Assembly (NCBI RefSeq): GCF_001649575.2
Contig: NC_051435.1
Coordinates: 8,524,199 to 8,588,198, forward strand
DNA: 64,000 nucleotides
Direction of reading: 5' to 3'
Source of the DNA: Kryptolebias marmoratus
Lineage: Eukaryota > Chordata > Actinopteri > Cyprinodontiformes > Rivulidae
The position numbers and the translations under genes are program-made. Below the pieces are notes generated by a model. That model ran no database searches, had not been told where the DNA came from, and was given only the letters and a program-made list of their open reading frames with translations. How positions within the stretch are numbered: position 1 is the stretch's first letter; each line of letters starts with the position of its first letter. Shown here piece by piece: positions 1 to 13,600 of this stretch.

Positions 1-1600
1 AATATAAAATGCAATAATATACATTATGTTCTTTATGTACAATCCCATGGTTCGATTTTAGGTTGGACCTTTTAAGATGATACTAAATAAAAAGAGGAAA
101 CAAGAGTCTAGATTTTATTCCACATTTGCAGAGTGTTGTTAGAATCATGGTAGAACCACTGAGTGGGTTTGACATGAACAATTTTCTTCATATTTTTTAC
201 CATTAGAATAAAAGTGCTTTTTATTTATTTATTTATTTTCATGGTAAGAATGAACGAATGGTGCACATTTATTTCTCATTGCTGCTGAAAATGGGAAATG
301 GCTGCTTTGAGTTGGTGAGTGGGCAGTGTTAAGTGTTCCTGGAAGAAGTATGTGTGCGTGTGTGTGTGTAATTGTGAGTGTGTGTATGCCAGCCAGATTG
401 TTTCAGTTGATGTGTGGGTGATGTTGGAATAGAAAAAAATACATCCTGAAACAGCAGCATTTTAAAAAATATATAAATACATCACACAGGCACCCAGTTC
501 TATAAGCACTGCTGCGGAGCAAACCATCGCTTTGATTACAACCTGCTGTTTGCTGGGGAATATTTAAGTGTATATTGGCAGATATAAATATAAATGTACA
601 GACTGTTAGACCAGTGTAGTAGCATTGATACATATTCTGTTGTTAAAGATTTACATGCTTGATTAAAATTTATGTGGTATTGTCTTTGTTAAGGTTAACA
701 CCTACCTTCAACCACTGAGGGACAAATCTTGAGTTTGATCTTGTCAGAAAGAGTCTGATGTAATTCAATTTTCTGGACCACCCAAGTTTAGTATTGACAG
801 CTTTGAAAGCTATTTTTTTTCACACTGAAACTATGTTATTTTTGTCAAAGGTGTCTGATCCTTTGCCATATTGAGAAAATTCAAACAAGAATTTGAACAA
901 TGGCACAACAAATGCCTGACATAATCAGCACTGATCGTGACACAGCAAGAAATTTGAGTTTGACTTATTTTTAGTTTAGCCAGAGAGTCTAAGTAGACCC
1001 AAATTGAACTAGTTTTAATAGTTGCTTGTTTTTTACCCATCTCTACAACCATTCACTTCATCATAAGTGTTGCGTGTTGATGTTAAGTTTACAGATGTTC
1101 CAGTAATAGTGGTCACATTTTGAACACCATAACACGTTTTCTCAGGGACAGCTGAAGTTTTGCTGTTTTTTAAGGTACTCCGGTTTCTTCCCACAGACCT
1201 AAAACATGAATATTTGGGTAGCTGCTGACTCTAAATTATCAGTATGTGTAAATGTGAGCATGAATGGTAGTTTGTCTCATTCCTCTCTGTGTAGCTCTGT
1301 GATGGATTGGTGACCTGTCCTGGGTGTATTGACATAAACAATACACAGAATTTTAACATCTATGCACAGTGTGAAAGCTGATGTTCATTTATTCTCCAGC
1401 TACAAACTGCCCAGTTGAACTGCAGTTCTCTGATATACTCAATCAGCCTGTGCTCCTGTGCACCTATCTTTTTCAACCAGAATGAAGTACTAAACTAATT
1501 AAATAAATGTTGTCAATTTTACTTACTCTCTTTCAATATTTTTAGAATTACATTTCCATTTAACATCACCTTCTGCATTTATGTGACCATCTCTTGTCAG
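1..1600 (+). other. map2: map2 intron upstream of the first exon in the window
   Basis: No coding exon recognised. The first visible map2 exon begins at 1601 in mid-codon, so this stretch is intronic by inference. It is AT-rich, has a short GT-rich tract near 350-385, and contains a decayed interspersed repeat at about 1173-1332. Confidence 0.75.
1173..1332 (+). repeat. decayed fish interspersed repeat, fragment
   Basis: The order 'ACTCCGGTTTCTTCCCACAG', a run ending CTCTAAATT, then 'GTGATGGATTGGTGACCTGTCC' in spaced form is the 3' part of a repeat very common in fish genomes. Other copies in this window are at 61715-62018 and 63880-64000 and, in reverse, at 37250-37370. The family name is not asserted. 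Confidence 0.6.
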
Positions 1601-1690
1601 AACAAGTGTCGGCTCGGATCGTGCAGGAAGTGACGGCAGAGGCAGTGGCGGTACTGAAAGGGGAACAGGAAACTCAGCGGCTGCCATCAG
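1601..1690 (+). CDS. map2: map2 exon: PKA-RII-binding helix
   Basis: Acceptor ctcttgtcag and donor gtaaga bracket 90 nt, phase 1 in and out. It encodes [20 protein letters not shown] followed by EQETQRLPS, the amphipathic helix by which MAP2 docks the RII regulatory subunit of PKA. Human MAP2 has VQVVTAEAV where this has VQEVTAEAV, a hydrophobic-to-acidic change inside the helix. Confidence 0.93.
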
Positions 1691-4600
1691 GTAAGACACA
1701 CCTTGAAACAACTCTTTGAGTTCTACACAGCAAGAGCATGTAGAAAATACATACAAGCTGGCACGGCTAAATAAGCGTCAGCACAAATGCTGTGCAGCTC
1801 TCCAGTGATTCAACCATCTAATCAGGCCACTTTGAGTCAGCAGTTCTCACACCTGAAGTTCAGAGGTTCGTCACACTTCATGGCATCGTAGAATCACACA
1901 CACATTATTAGGAGAAGACAGCATATTTACAGGATAAGCAATCATTCCCTTTAAGTATAGACCAGGAGCACCCAAACAAGCTAGAGTGATACAGTGATAA
2001 TATTCATCATTTTATATTCAAAACAAATAGCCTGTTGCAAAGGTTGATGTAATTTGGATTTTTCTCACCTTGCTTAATTTGTATAATTCTAAATTTTTTA
2101 GGAATTGGTGGCAGATGTAAAAGGTTTTCTGTTTTATGGTATTTTGACAACTTTGTTCTTGCCTTATCTTCTCATTTTGCTATTTGTAGTTGAGGATACC
2201 ACCAATTTGCCTCCTTCCCCTCCCCCTTCACCTGCAGCAGAGCACTTTGGTCCTTTGGAACAAGGTAGGTCAAGAATAAAAGAGCCAATTTTCAATATAT
2301 ACTATGAGTATGGTTTCCTTCTTTCCCTAACTTTAGCTTCTGGAGTTTTATATTCGCCAATACAGTATATTTGTGTGCTGGTATGTACTGGTACTACCAC
2401 CCACTGTCGAGATATACCCTACCTCCAGGGGACTAACAACACACTGATACCCCATCAAGAAACCCACCAAAGCTGCTAAAAGCAACATGTTCTCCTTTCT
2501 CCTATCATCCATCTCCTCTTGGATCCTGCTTCCTCCTCTTCATCATACACCTGGAACCACATCTTCATTGTCACCATCATTTATTCCAAATGAAGACAGC
2601 TTCACATGCATGAACACTTCCTTATTCCAAGTTCACTCTTTTCATCATCGTAGTCATCCACTTCTCTTCCTAACCTCCACATGTCGCTGTCTCCCCATGC
2701 ACTAATATGACAGTCAATTTAGGTAACCCTCCAAATTTTTGTTGTTTGTTCTTTTGGTTTTCTTATTTTCTTTCCTTGTCTGTAATCATTGTGTTATGTT
2801 TTCTGGTCATCATCCGTTTTATATTTTCTATGTGTTTGGTCATGGCCATTGGTCAGAGGTTTACTTTCAAAAAATAATACAAATTGCACAAATGGAGCAA
2901 CATGCAGAAGAGTACAAGAAGAGTAGACAAAACCAACCAAACAAAAATCCTGAATAAAAAAAGGTGCAAGCTCAGAGCCTGGTTGGTAACTTTTAGGCTT
3001 TGTTCTGATGGAATAGTATACATGCTATTCTTATAAAAAATTGTCTTTGTTATTTTAAAAGTCAGCAGCATATTTATTGTTTCCTGTGTCCTCTTCAGTT
3101 TTTCTGTTAGACCAAAGATCTGTGATTGAGGCATCTTATCTAAAGCTATTGTTGAAAAGTGCATTTTAAACTATACCCCTCACGGTAAAGGTTTAAGTAA
3201 AATTGTGCCTACCTAGGTGACTATGCAGTGTGTTCATAACCAGTCAGAGCAGTAAGAAGATTTAGATGCTGTATTTGGGGTGATGTTGTACCTTTGAAGC
3301 GATCAATAAAACTTAAAAGGAAAAGAGATTTGTTTTTGTTACAGTTGGCTTTGTAAAAACTATCATAGTAAAGTGTCATTGCTGTTGGTGTACTTTTATA
3401 TTTAATTGTCTTATTATTATGGAGTGAATCAGGTTTCTCCCTCAAATGATGTTCCTTTTGTTGGTCTCAGATAAAGGCTGGCCCCTTGAAACATTGATAT
3501 CTTTGAGTTGCTTTCCACCGTCTACTTGTTGTGGTGTGTGTTACATCTCTGTTTCTTTCAACCAAGCTTCATGTTTTTACTTTCCTTTTTTTAGTGCGTC
3601 TTTTCTGGTTTTGTTGCCTTTTCTAAATAAGTAATTGTTTTTATGTTTTTTAGTTAGTCTGTTTATATCCCCTTTTTTCCCCAAAAAAATGTCCGTCTTA
3701 AAAAGTTACCTAGATTTTTAGAATTTTCTCTTGATAAAGAAAGTGACAGGTGTAACTTAAAGGTATAAAGGTAGTCCAAGACCAAGTTAATTAACTACTA
3801 ATTTAGGCCCTTTAACGTGGCACGGTCAAGTTTTTTCTTTTTTTTTACAACAATTTTATTTATTGTCTACTTTGGCCTTTTTAAAAGTGAAACCAAGAAC
3901 CAAGAAGTCCAACTTTTCTCTAATTTAAAGCACAGTGAACTGTATGGAAAAGGATATGACTAAACATAGACACAAAGAAAGCAAAACAAGATTTTAAACT
4001 CATTATTATTAAACTTTCTTTAGGATGGTCATTTTTCTATCTGTTCTCCATTTTTTATTGTTTTCTTTTTTATCTTTTCATTCCCTTTCACACTCTCTTT
4101 TTCAGTCTGTGTGTCCAAATTTCCCTGCAGTTCTTCTCCTTGTGTCTGTCTTGTTCGTAGATGTAGGGGATGAGGAGGAGGCGGGGCCTCTCCGCCGCTT
4201 CCAAAATTCTCGGGAGAGGTGCAAGTTCCTCGCCCCCTCCATCTCAGTTTCCGTGCCCGAGGATGATCCCTACCACTCCGACGAGGAGTACTATGAGCAC
4301 CCATTGTTCAGCCCAGAGTGGACGCACTCGGGCGCTCGCCCCACAGGGCACGGTGTGGCCTTTAGACAGATTGAAGGTGAACCACGCATGGTTCCTCTTT
4401 GCCATTCTCCCCTCATCTCTTCGCTCTTTTTTTTTTCTTCTGTGATTCCACCTTTTCCCTTCATCCCTTTCTACTTTTGACCTCCCGTTTCTCCTTCCGT
4501 CAGCTCGTCTTTTCGTCTCTTTGTCTGTCTGTCTTTGTGTTAGGTTTGTGTGTCTTTGTGATGTATGTTCACTCAAAACCTGACATATTTATTGAACAGT

Positions 4601-7600
4601 CATACTTTTTTATTTTCATCCATTTTTACCAAAAGCCATTGCTAGCTGTGATTGCCACGTCGTAACTCAATGCATAGCTGTGATGTCTTTAAAGTTTGAC
4701 AGTTGTTTTTTGTGAGTCACTCAGTGAACATTCTCATCATTAAGACCAGCTGGCTCACAAAACTTTAATACTTTGACTAAAGATCTCTTGCTTTCATAAC
4801 TGTCTGACACTGTGCATGACCTCCATGCACAAATCAGTGTCTTTGCCCAAGCCAGACTTGTATTTCATTTCCTTCCTTAAGTAAAACCCCTATTTCTTTA
4901 ACCAGGGTGAACTGTCACTACCTCTTCACACATCAATACCTACTCTTAACACTCTCACTTTGGCAACAAGGAAGACTTTCAGCTCCAAAACACACACACA
5001 CACACACCCAACCCCCCTCCCCACACACACACAAATCAAACAGTAGCTCGAAAATGTTAGCCTCTTGGCCTCTCCTGTGCAGTCTCAGTGTTTCCTTGAA
5101 TTTTTATTGATACAAATATGCCTATTTATAACTAATTCTTCATGGTTATTTAACTTCACAGTCAGTGATTTATTTAAAAGAAAGTCTCACACACATGTTA
5201 TTGCTCACATATATTTAATCTATAAACCATATAAACTGATGCAAATTTAAACTTTTGCCACCAAAATATGGTCATGACTTATTTTTATCTGGATCCCTTT
5301 CTGGAGCTGCTTCTTAAACCAAACTATTATTATATTATAATTGCCATTTTACCTAAAGAAATAGTTTGATGTTATTTTTCTCTTTTTTGTCTCCCAAATT
5401 TTGCATTTTTTAATAACACAGTTTTGTCATTTTTGACAAAAGGATTTTAAATGTTGTACAGTTCGTTGTTACTAATTTCATAAAGCAAGTACTATGTCAG
5501 CTTATTAAATCAAATTATGCACTGATAATAAGTTTACAAAAACACTGTTTTGATTCTTTTTGTTGTGGCCATTTTATTTGATCTTTTGTATGGTCAAGTT
5601 ACAGCAAAAGAGCAGTAAAATGAAAATCAATTACACTAGTTACACAGAACATAGTTCTGAGTTGTACAAGAAGAGAAAGTACAACAGTTGTCTGTTGGAA
5701 AAGAGAAATTGGTATTATTTTTAGCTGGAATTGTAATTTCTGTATGAAATCTAGACAGTAAAAACTACTATATGATAATCTTGACATTGCTTTGAACAAA
5801 TACTAAGATCACATCCACAGTAAGCCTTCTCAGGAAAATAATATGACTGTGAAACCTCATACAAAAACAAAACCACTCACTGAAGAGCAGTCTGTACAAT
5901 AAATCTGACATTATTATACTTTTTAACAGTCAAACACTTATGTTCATCTGTTCACAGAGCTGAAAGTATCCCCTCATAAGTTGTGTTCTCATATAACCCA
6001 AGTCTGTGTTGCCTGTAGTCTAAACGTGTCCCCCCCACCCCTTTCACCCTGTCTTGAGAAGAAGAGACCATGGAGGCTCTTACAGCTGAATACGAGGAGG
6101 AGGAGGTGGAAGAGGAGGAGGAGGAGGAGAGTGCAGAGGCAGCAGAGTCCGAAGCAGCTCTTGATGAGCAGCAGTGGAGTGGGGAGGAGCCCGAGCTGGA
6201 CAGCCCCCAAGCTGAACCTGTAGATCAGGCAGAGGCCATAGACGAGGCCCAGGATGTAGACCTGGGGGTGTCTGAGGCAGATAGTGCTGCTGCAGAAAGC
6301 TCTATGGACAGAGAGGAAGAGGAGGAAGTAGAGGGTGAGGAAAGCCATGAGACAGGTGTGTCCTGCTCTCTGCTCTTCCTACCTGCATGTCACTACATTT
6401 TCTACTTTATTAGAAGGCAAGATGTGTCAAAGGAAGTAAAAAACATCGCAATAATTCAAGTGGAATGGCAAGTAATTCTCCCTGCGCTCTGCTGCGGCTG
6501 CAAGGCAACACAGGCTTGTTGGTGAAAACAGCCACATTGTTTAACTTGACCTGGTTTTATTGTGTGTTGTCTTTGCTTCTATTTTTATTTTCTACTTGCT
6601 CTGTTTTTTGGGGCCGGCCATTTCGTGTTGGTATATTGATGTGAAGTGATGCTAACAGTGCTTATTTTAATTTCACCAGCTTTTAAGCTTACAGGATTCT
6701 CATTATGTTTACACATAATGGCTTGGTGCTGGTATGCCAGTGCTACACATTCTTGTTGCCATGAATCATATTTACAAAACATGCATCACTCATTTTGTTA
6801 TCCTTATTGCTGGTATAGATAGTTTGCAAGGGGGGGTTGTGTGGGATATATCATGCTCAGTTTGGTACAGTTGATGATAGAACCATATCTCCACAAATCC
6901 CAGACTACAAAAGCAAAAATATTATTATTGTCACTTTTGCCAGTGACACCAAATGGCATGATTTCACCAAGATGCTGGTACTTTTTGGATGACATAATGC
7001 CGCTGTAAAGCCATCAAAATCAAACTAAATTTTTTGAAAAACTGATGAATATTGTTAGCTTTTACCTAGTAAAAGTCTCAAAGAATAAGAAATATACACA
7101 AAGAGTGCTTTTTTGTGGTTAATGTTTGATGCATGGATATTTGTCCCATCTGTTGTAACATTTTTCCATAAATCAGCATTGCAGTTGCCTCATATCGACT
7201 CTGTCATCCCATATTTTTCATCCATCTGTGACTTGGTGGATCCATAATCTTGCCGTACTTCTTCAGTGATGGCTGTATCATTGTGCTGTAAGTTTTGAAG
7301 GAGAGCTTTGCCTGTTTTTGTGAAAGCTTTTCTAGGCACTGGCTTAAAAAGTGATCCCATTCACAGCATGCTATAGCAATACATGTATCTGTTGATAAAA
7401 GCAGTCAACTTACAGATATCTTTACAGCTTTGAAGATGGACTCAGACAAGATGGAAAGTGAGTCCATGAGCCCCGACAGCATTGGATCAGAGAAACGTCT
7501 AGAGGAATTTTTTGAGCCTCAAGTCCAAAGCTTCTTCGCTGGTGAACGAGTTGTACCAGAGAGCCCAACCATGGACATGCCATCCTTTGTACCTCCAGAT

Positions 7601-10600
7601 ATTCAAAATCAAGCCAAAGAATCACCTAGACCGCTTACACTCCAGCCCACTTATGGAGAGCCAATCACAGTGTCAGAAAAACAGCCATCAGTGGAGGTGG
7701 TGGAGTTCAGCAGCATTGGCGCTCCTTCTGATTTCTCTTCAATAGGAGTCAAAGTTCAAGAGGGAGACCCAACAAAAGACATAAGAGACAAATCTGGCAT
7801 GTCAGCATACTTTGAAACATCAGCTATGGATGTTGATGAAGGTTCCCATAAGGGTGAAGGTTATTACGAACTGAGTCGTGCTGGTGAAAACACGATTGAT
7901 GAAAACAAAACTACAGATGATTCCAAGTCTCAAGAGATTAGTTACAGCACATTAGCTGAAGCTAAAGATAAATCTGAAACAAATAAACATACATTAAAAG
8001 ACATTCCCTCATTTCCAGTTCCTGACAGGAATAATGAATGTAGGCTTTCTCCTGGTAAGCTGGCTTTAGATCAGAGAAGTTATTCACTCAACATCACTAT
8101 TGGATCATCTGATCAAAGCGGGCAAGGCAGACCAAGAAACTTTTCCCCACTGGCCACAGACATCATGTCATATACTAGGGGTAGTCTAGATGAATCAGCT
8201 GACTACCTTCCAGTATCTACACCCTCTGTAGAAAAGCCAACACCATTCCCTCCTCTTATCCTGGAGACTGCAGCTTCTGTCACTTCAGATTCTTCATCTC
8301 CTCCACGGACCGCTGAACCACCTCCAAAACCCTGTCCCGAACCAGAATCTCCAGAATCACCTGAAACACCTAAAAGCTCTTACAAAAATGGCACAGTGAT
8401 GGCACAAGACTTGCCTGAGATGCTGGATCTTGCTGGTACCCGCTCCAGACTAGCTTCAGAAAACACAGACCCAGAAATCAGCCGGAGAAAGTCACTCCAA
8501 GCTGATGCTCCTGAATTCACTGATGACCCTCTAGCAAGCCTTACATCAGGAGAACTGAGTCCTATGATGAGAAAAAACGAGAGCCAATCAGAAGAAATGG
8601 GCTACTGTGTGTTCAGTGAATATTCAGGGCCAATGCCATCCCCTGCAGATGTACTCAGCCCTACAAACACATCGGCACAATCCTTCACCCCTTCTGTCTT
8701 GGAAGAAAAGGTTGCTGAGCAGGCAAGGAAATTAGCAGTGAGAGATACGTCCATGGAAGACAAAAGTCAGCCATCAGAAGTGGCTGATGTTGACCAGTGG
8801 CAAGGAGGAAGAAAAGATTCTGTTGAGCAAAAGAACATACTTGATGCAAATGATCAACCACCTCCTACTCAACAAAATGAGCCCTTTGTGACACCAACTG
8901 TCACTGTGACGCTAGAGGAAGGCGAGAGGTCATCGAGCGAGATTGAACGCCAAGCCAGTGGTGAAGCTTCAGCATCTGAAACTGAAATTGCAGACTATGA
9001 AAGGCAGATCCGCAAACTAGAGATGGAAGACAGGCCTCTGAGTTTGGAGGAGGAGCGAGAACTACAGGAGCTCAGAGAGAAAGTGAAGCTGGTGCACCAA
9101 GAGGCCTATGAGGAAGTGGATGCAGAGGATGTTTACCAGCTTACTGGCATGGCCAAGGACCGAATTGCCAGACCAGTGAAAACTTCACCCACTTCATCTG
9201 TGGATAGCAACATTGATGATGACAAATTACTTTCCCCAGTACTCTCACCTTCTAAACTTAAACAAAGAGAAATGTATGGTTCCCCCAAAAGAGTTCCTTC
9301 ACCAGTGTTAGGAAGAAACAAAGAAGAAAAGGATGAACAGGAACGGAAGATGAAGGAAGAACAAGAAAGGGAAGCGGCTGAGAAAATAAAGAAGGAAGAA
9401 GAAGAAAGGAAAAACAGGGAGGAAGCAGAAATAAAAGAAAGACAGGAAAAAGAGAGAAGAGATAAAGAAGAGGCAGAAAAGATGTTGAAGGAAGAGACAG
9501 AGAAGAAGGTTAAAGAATTGGAGATGAAAGAGAGATTAGAGAAAGAGCAAAAAGAGAAAGAGGAACAAGAGCTAAAAGAAAAGGAGGAGAAAGAGAAGAA
9601 AGAGAAAGAAGAGAGGGAATTACAAGCAAGAGAAGAGAGAGAGATGAAGGAGAGAGAAGAAAGGGAGATAAAGGAGAGGGAAGAGAGGGAGAAGAAAGAG
9701 AAAGAAGAGAGAGAGAAGAAAGAGAAAGAAGAAAGGGAAAGGATGGAGCAAGAAGAGAGAGAAATAAATGAAAAATTGGAAAAGGAAAGATTAGAGCAAG
9801 AGTTGAATGAGAACATAGAAAAAGAAAAAAAAGAGAGGGAAGCAAAAGAAAAGGAAGAAAAGGAAAAGTTAGAAATGGAGCTTAAAAAGAACAGAGAACA
9901 AGAAAAAATGACTGAGATGGACAAAAAGGTTTCAGATCAGCCTGTGGACCTAGAAACAAAACAAGATAAGGAAAAAGCTGTCATAAATTTCACCGAAGAA
10001 GTTACTGGAAGCATGAAGGAGAAGTTTAATGAAGATATGTTGAAGAAAGAAGGTGAAGGCACAGAGATGTCAAAGGAAATACCAGAGACCCATGCTGCAA
10101 TTGAATCAGTGGTCATGGTTGAAGATGATTTCATCACTGTGGTCCAGACAATTGATGAGGCTGAAGAACCAGGACACAGTGTTCGTTTCTCTGCAATACC
10201 TGAAGCTGAAGCTCTTGGGGTTTCTGCCCGGAAAGAACAAGAACCAGAAGAAGAAGAGCCAGAAGAAGAAGAAGACGAAGAGGAGTCTGTGGAGTTGGCC
10301 CAGGAAGCAGATATGGAGGTGGCCAGTCTAGAGGAAGTAGGTGATGTTCCTGAAACCCCTGCTTCCCCAAGAATGGGGGCCCAGACCATAGACACTGAAG
10401 GACCAACAGAAAGCTATGACAGAGATGAAACCACAGTAGATGACTCCATTCTGGACAGCTCCTGGGTAGACACACAAGGTGAGATCTCTTTAATTGTTTG
10501 TTCTGTCATGATGTTCCTCTTATTTTCTTCTCCCTCAGCTCTTTCAAATTGTGTGTTTAATTTTATTTCACAATTTTATTTTGTTTTTTTACACAGATGA

Positions 10601-13600
10601 TGATAAAAGTATGGCAACTGAGCATATTGAGCCTCTTCCAAAGGTGCCTAGCCCAGTCAAAAAGCCTCCTGTGGTCCAGAACAAACAACGGATGACAGAG
10701 AAACAAGAAAAGCCAGTTAAACCCAAGACCAAAGGAGGTCGAGTTAAAGGACGGATCTCCACTCCTGAACACAAACCTATTCGCAAAGAACCTGCTTATA
10801 TACCCCGAGAAGAGATAAAGAAGAAAAAAGGTTATTCTCTAAGCACTGATAATTTAAGCTACATGCATGTTCTATTACTTATTATAGTAATATTTACTAA
10901 TACGTAATCCTAGTATTTTTTTAATCATCAGTCTGTGATTAAGCAATTTGTTTCTGGATAATGCCAAAATAGGTACCATGGGAGGTTTTATCTCATAATT
11001 GTTAAGATTTTAACATATTGTTAAGCAGCTTTGTCTGCTTATTGTTGTCACAAGCCTTGTTTCCTCTGATAATGTAGCTATCATAAAAAAGACTGAGCTC
11101 ACCAAAAAAGTAGAGTCTCAGACTCTATCTCCATCCAAGAGGAGTGTCATGAAGCCAGCAGTCCGCCAGCCACGTCCCATCCAGCATCATTCCTGCCCCA
11201 GACGGAGACCCACAGGTGATAAATTGCTTTGGTCTGTCACACAGCTGGTGCTTCCTCTAGGAGTCACCGGAACACCAGTTCCCATCACATCCATCTTGTA
11301 GTGTCAGATTTCGTTTGACTTTGGTGTTAATTTAATTTTTCTTGGTTCCAGTTGTTTTTTTTTTGGGTGGGGGGGGGCTCTGTGTGTGTCTTTGTATTTG
11401 TTGCCAATAAAATTAATTTGCAGAAATGTTTCATTTGGTTTAATCTATATAATTTATTTTATTTTATTTTGTTATTTTGATTTGGAATCATGTTTCCTTA
11501 TTTGAAAGAGTAAATTAATACATATCTCTTACATTGCTTCATGTAAATATTTATGCATAAGAATTGATTTGTACACTGTGAATGTAAAGATTTTCATTTA
11601 ATTTACTCTTTTTAAAAGTTCTTCTTTGTCATTGCATTTTCAAGTAATTGTATCTTTTCTTTTCACCATTGGTCTTCTATTTATTTATCACAAAAATATA
11701 TCTGTGTAATTTATATGTATATTTTTGAGCTATTACTGTCTACAGTTTTTATGGCAGCTCTGTGGTCAGTGCCACGGTCTTGTATTGTGAGGCTGCAGGT
11801 TTGAGCCCAGGTTATGTCAGGAAGGGCATCTGGCATAAAACCATTTCTGAATCATATGTGCAAGTTAGCTCACTGTGGCAGCCCCTGCAGACAGGAGCAG
11901 CAGCAAAAAAAAAAAAAAACAATAAATAAATAAATAAAACTGTCTGAAGTTTTAAAATACATCATGTTGACTTGGTCAATTTCCAGCCTACTATAGTTGC
12001 TTAGAAGCGGCTAAGAACATGACTCTAAAAATGTCTGTCATGCTGCTCTGTCCCAGAGGCAGCTGCACCTCTTTTTTCCCTGATGCTCTCAATTCTGTGT
12101 CACCAGTGATGAAAGCTCAGTGTACTGCTGCATTGCCCCAATTAGATTAATTTCCAGGGTTGACTTACATAATGCTCAGTCCTCCCACTTAATCCCACAG
12201 AACATTTGATTCCTATTAAACATTTGATTTATATTCGATAATTGTCAACATATAGTCCATACAAAACATATGTTACTAGGGTAAAATAATGATGATTCTT
12301 CAAAATAGGACATTTTAAAGGCTCTTGTGTCTTTTCGCTTCATTGCTTGGAGGTTACATGTGTCCTGTCTAATTTTCTTTCTTTTTTTGGTCCCACAGAA
12401 GCCACATCAGACAGTCGCCAGCCTCTCAGTGTTGCCAGACAGTCTCGTGACCGAGCATCTGTGAGTATGGCAACCAAAATAAAACACTGACATGACCTTT
12501 GCACTGAAACTAATGAGGGGAAATACCAAATGAAAGCTGAATCATAAAATCAGAGGCACAATGCAACTAAAGAAATTTTATTCAGGACAAAATAGAAGAT
12601 TTAACCCCAGAGGACACAAGCTAAAGTTAGATTATTTTTTCACTATTGGTTTAACAAAACATTCTCCTTTCTACTTAATAACTTATCCATCCACGTAAAT
12701 TGTGGTTTGGTTTTCTGTTTGATCACCTTTGTACATTGTTCTTTCTATTTTATTTAAATATAACTATTTACTGTTTTTGCACAATTTTTCTTTTTCTTTT
12801 AATGCAGTCAAGACAGATTCATTCGGAGTGTTTATTTTACTGAGTGGGTGTTGATTCACCCTGTGACATTTCTCTAGTGGCTGTGGTCATGACTCCATTT
12901 TACTCCTCCACCATGTTAATGACAGTTATTGTGTTTAAAAAGAACCCATTCTTCATTTCTTAAATGTCATGTCACTTTCAGCATACTGTAAATGTCTTAA
13001 CATGTTCAACTGTGCAGCTGGTGCCTGAACATGGTGTTTAGTGCTCCAAATTCTTAATTTAGTTGATGATTTGTTTTGTGATTAAAATAAAAAAAATCTT
13101 GTTGTCATGTCATAGTGAACTTGTCAGATTTTAATAGTTTATTTATCATCTCACTAAAAAGATCTCATTTCCATCACTCTTTTGTTGCTGTTCTTTTTTT
13201 TGCTGCATGCTGCATGCTGTTCACTTACTGGGCTGCATCGTTATACCATTTCAGTGTCATGCTCATCGTTTGCCACTTACAAAGATTCCCATCTCCATAT
13301 ACAGAGCAACTGCCTCATTAGAGAGACCTCAAAACTCCCCAGAATTTCAGACACTTACAGGCAAGGTAGGTGGATGGTAGGTTGGCAGAATGGCTGCACA
13401 AGCTCTGAAGATAAAACTGTTGGTCACAAATCTCAGTGCAGCATTGGAGACTGTTCTATGGTTGCACTCTTGTTTGTCTTTGTTTTTTTCTCCAGGATGG
13501 TCGATCACAGAGCCCCGCCAAGACGTCCTCTGTACCACGTTATGCCTCCTATCTGAGTCGCCGTGGGTACCATGAATACGAAGAGAGCTCTACTTCTATC

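Noticed and set aside
2487..2957. Short open frames in the map2 intron that might be a further projection-domain exon
   Set aside because: They are rich in Phe, Ser, Leu and His, unlike MAP2, and lack a phase 1-1 splice pair.
9133..9924. Long serine/phenylalanine-rich open frame on the minus strand
   Set aside because: It is the reverse complement of the E/K/R-rich coding tract of map2; codons GAG/GAA/AAA read backwards as Ser, Leu and Phe.
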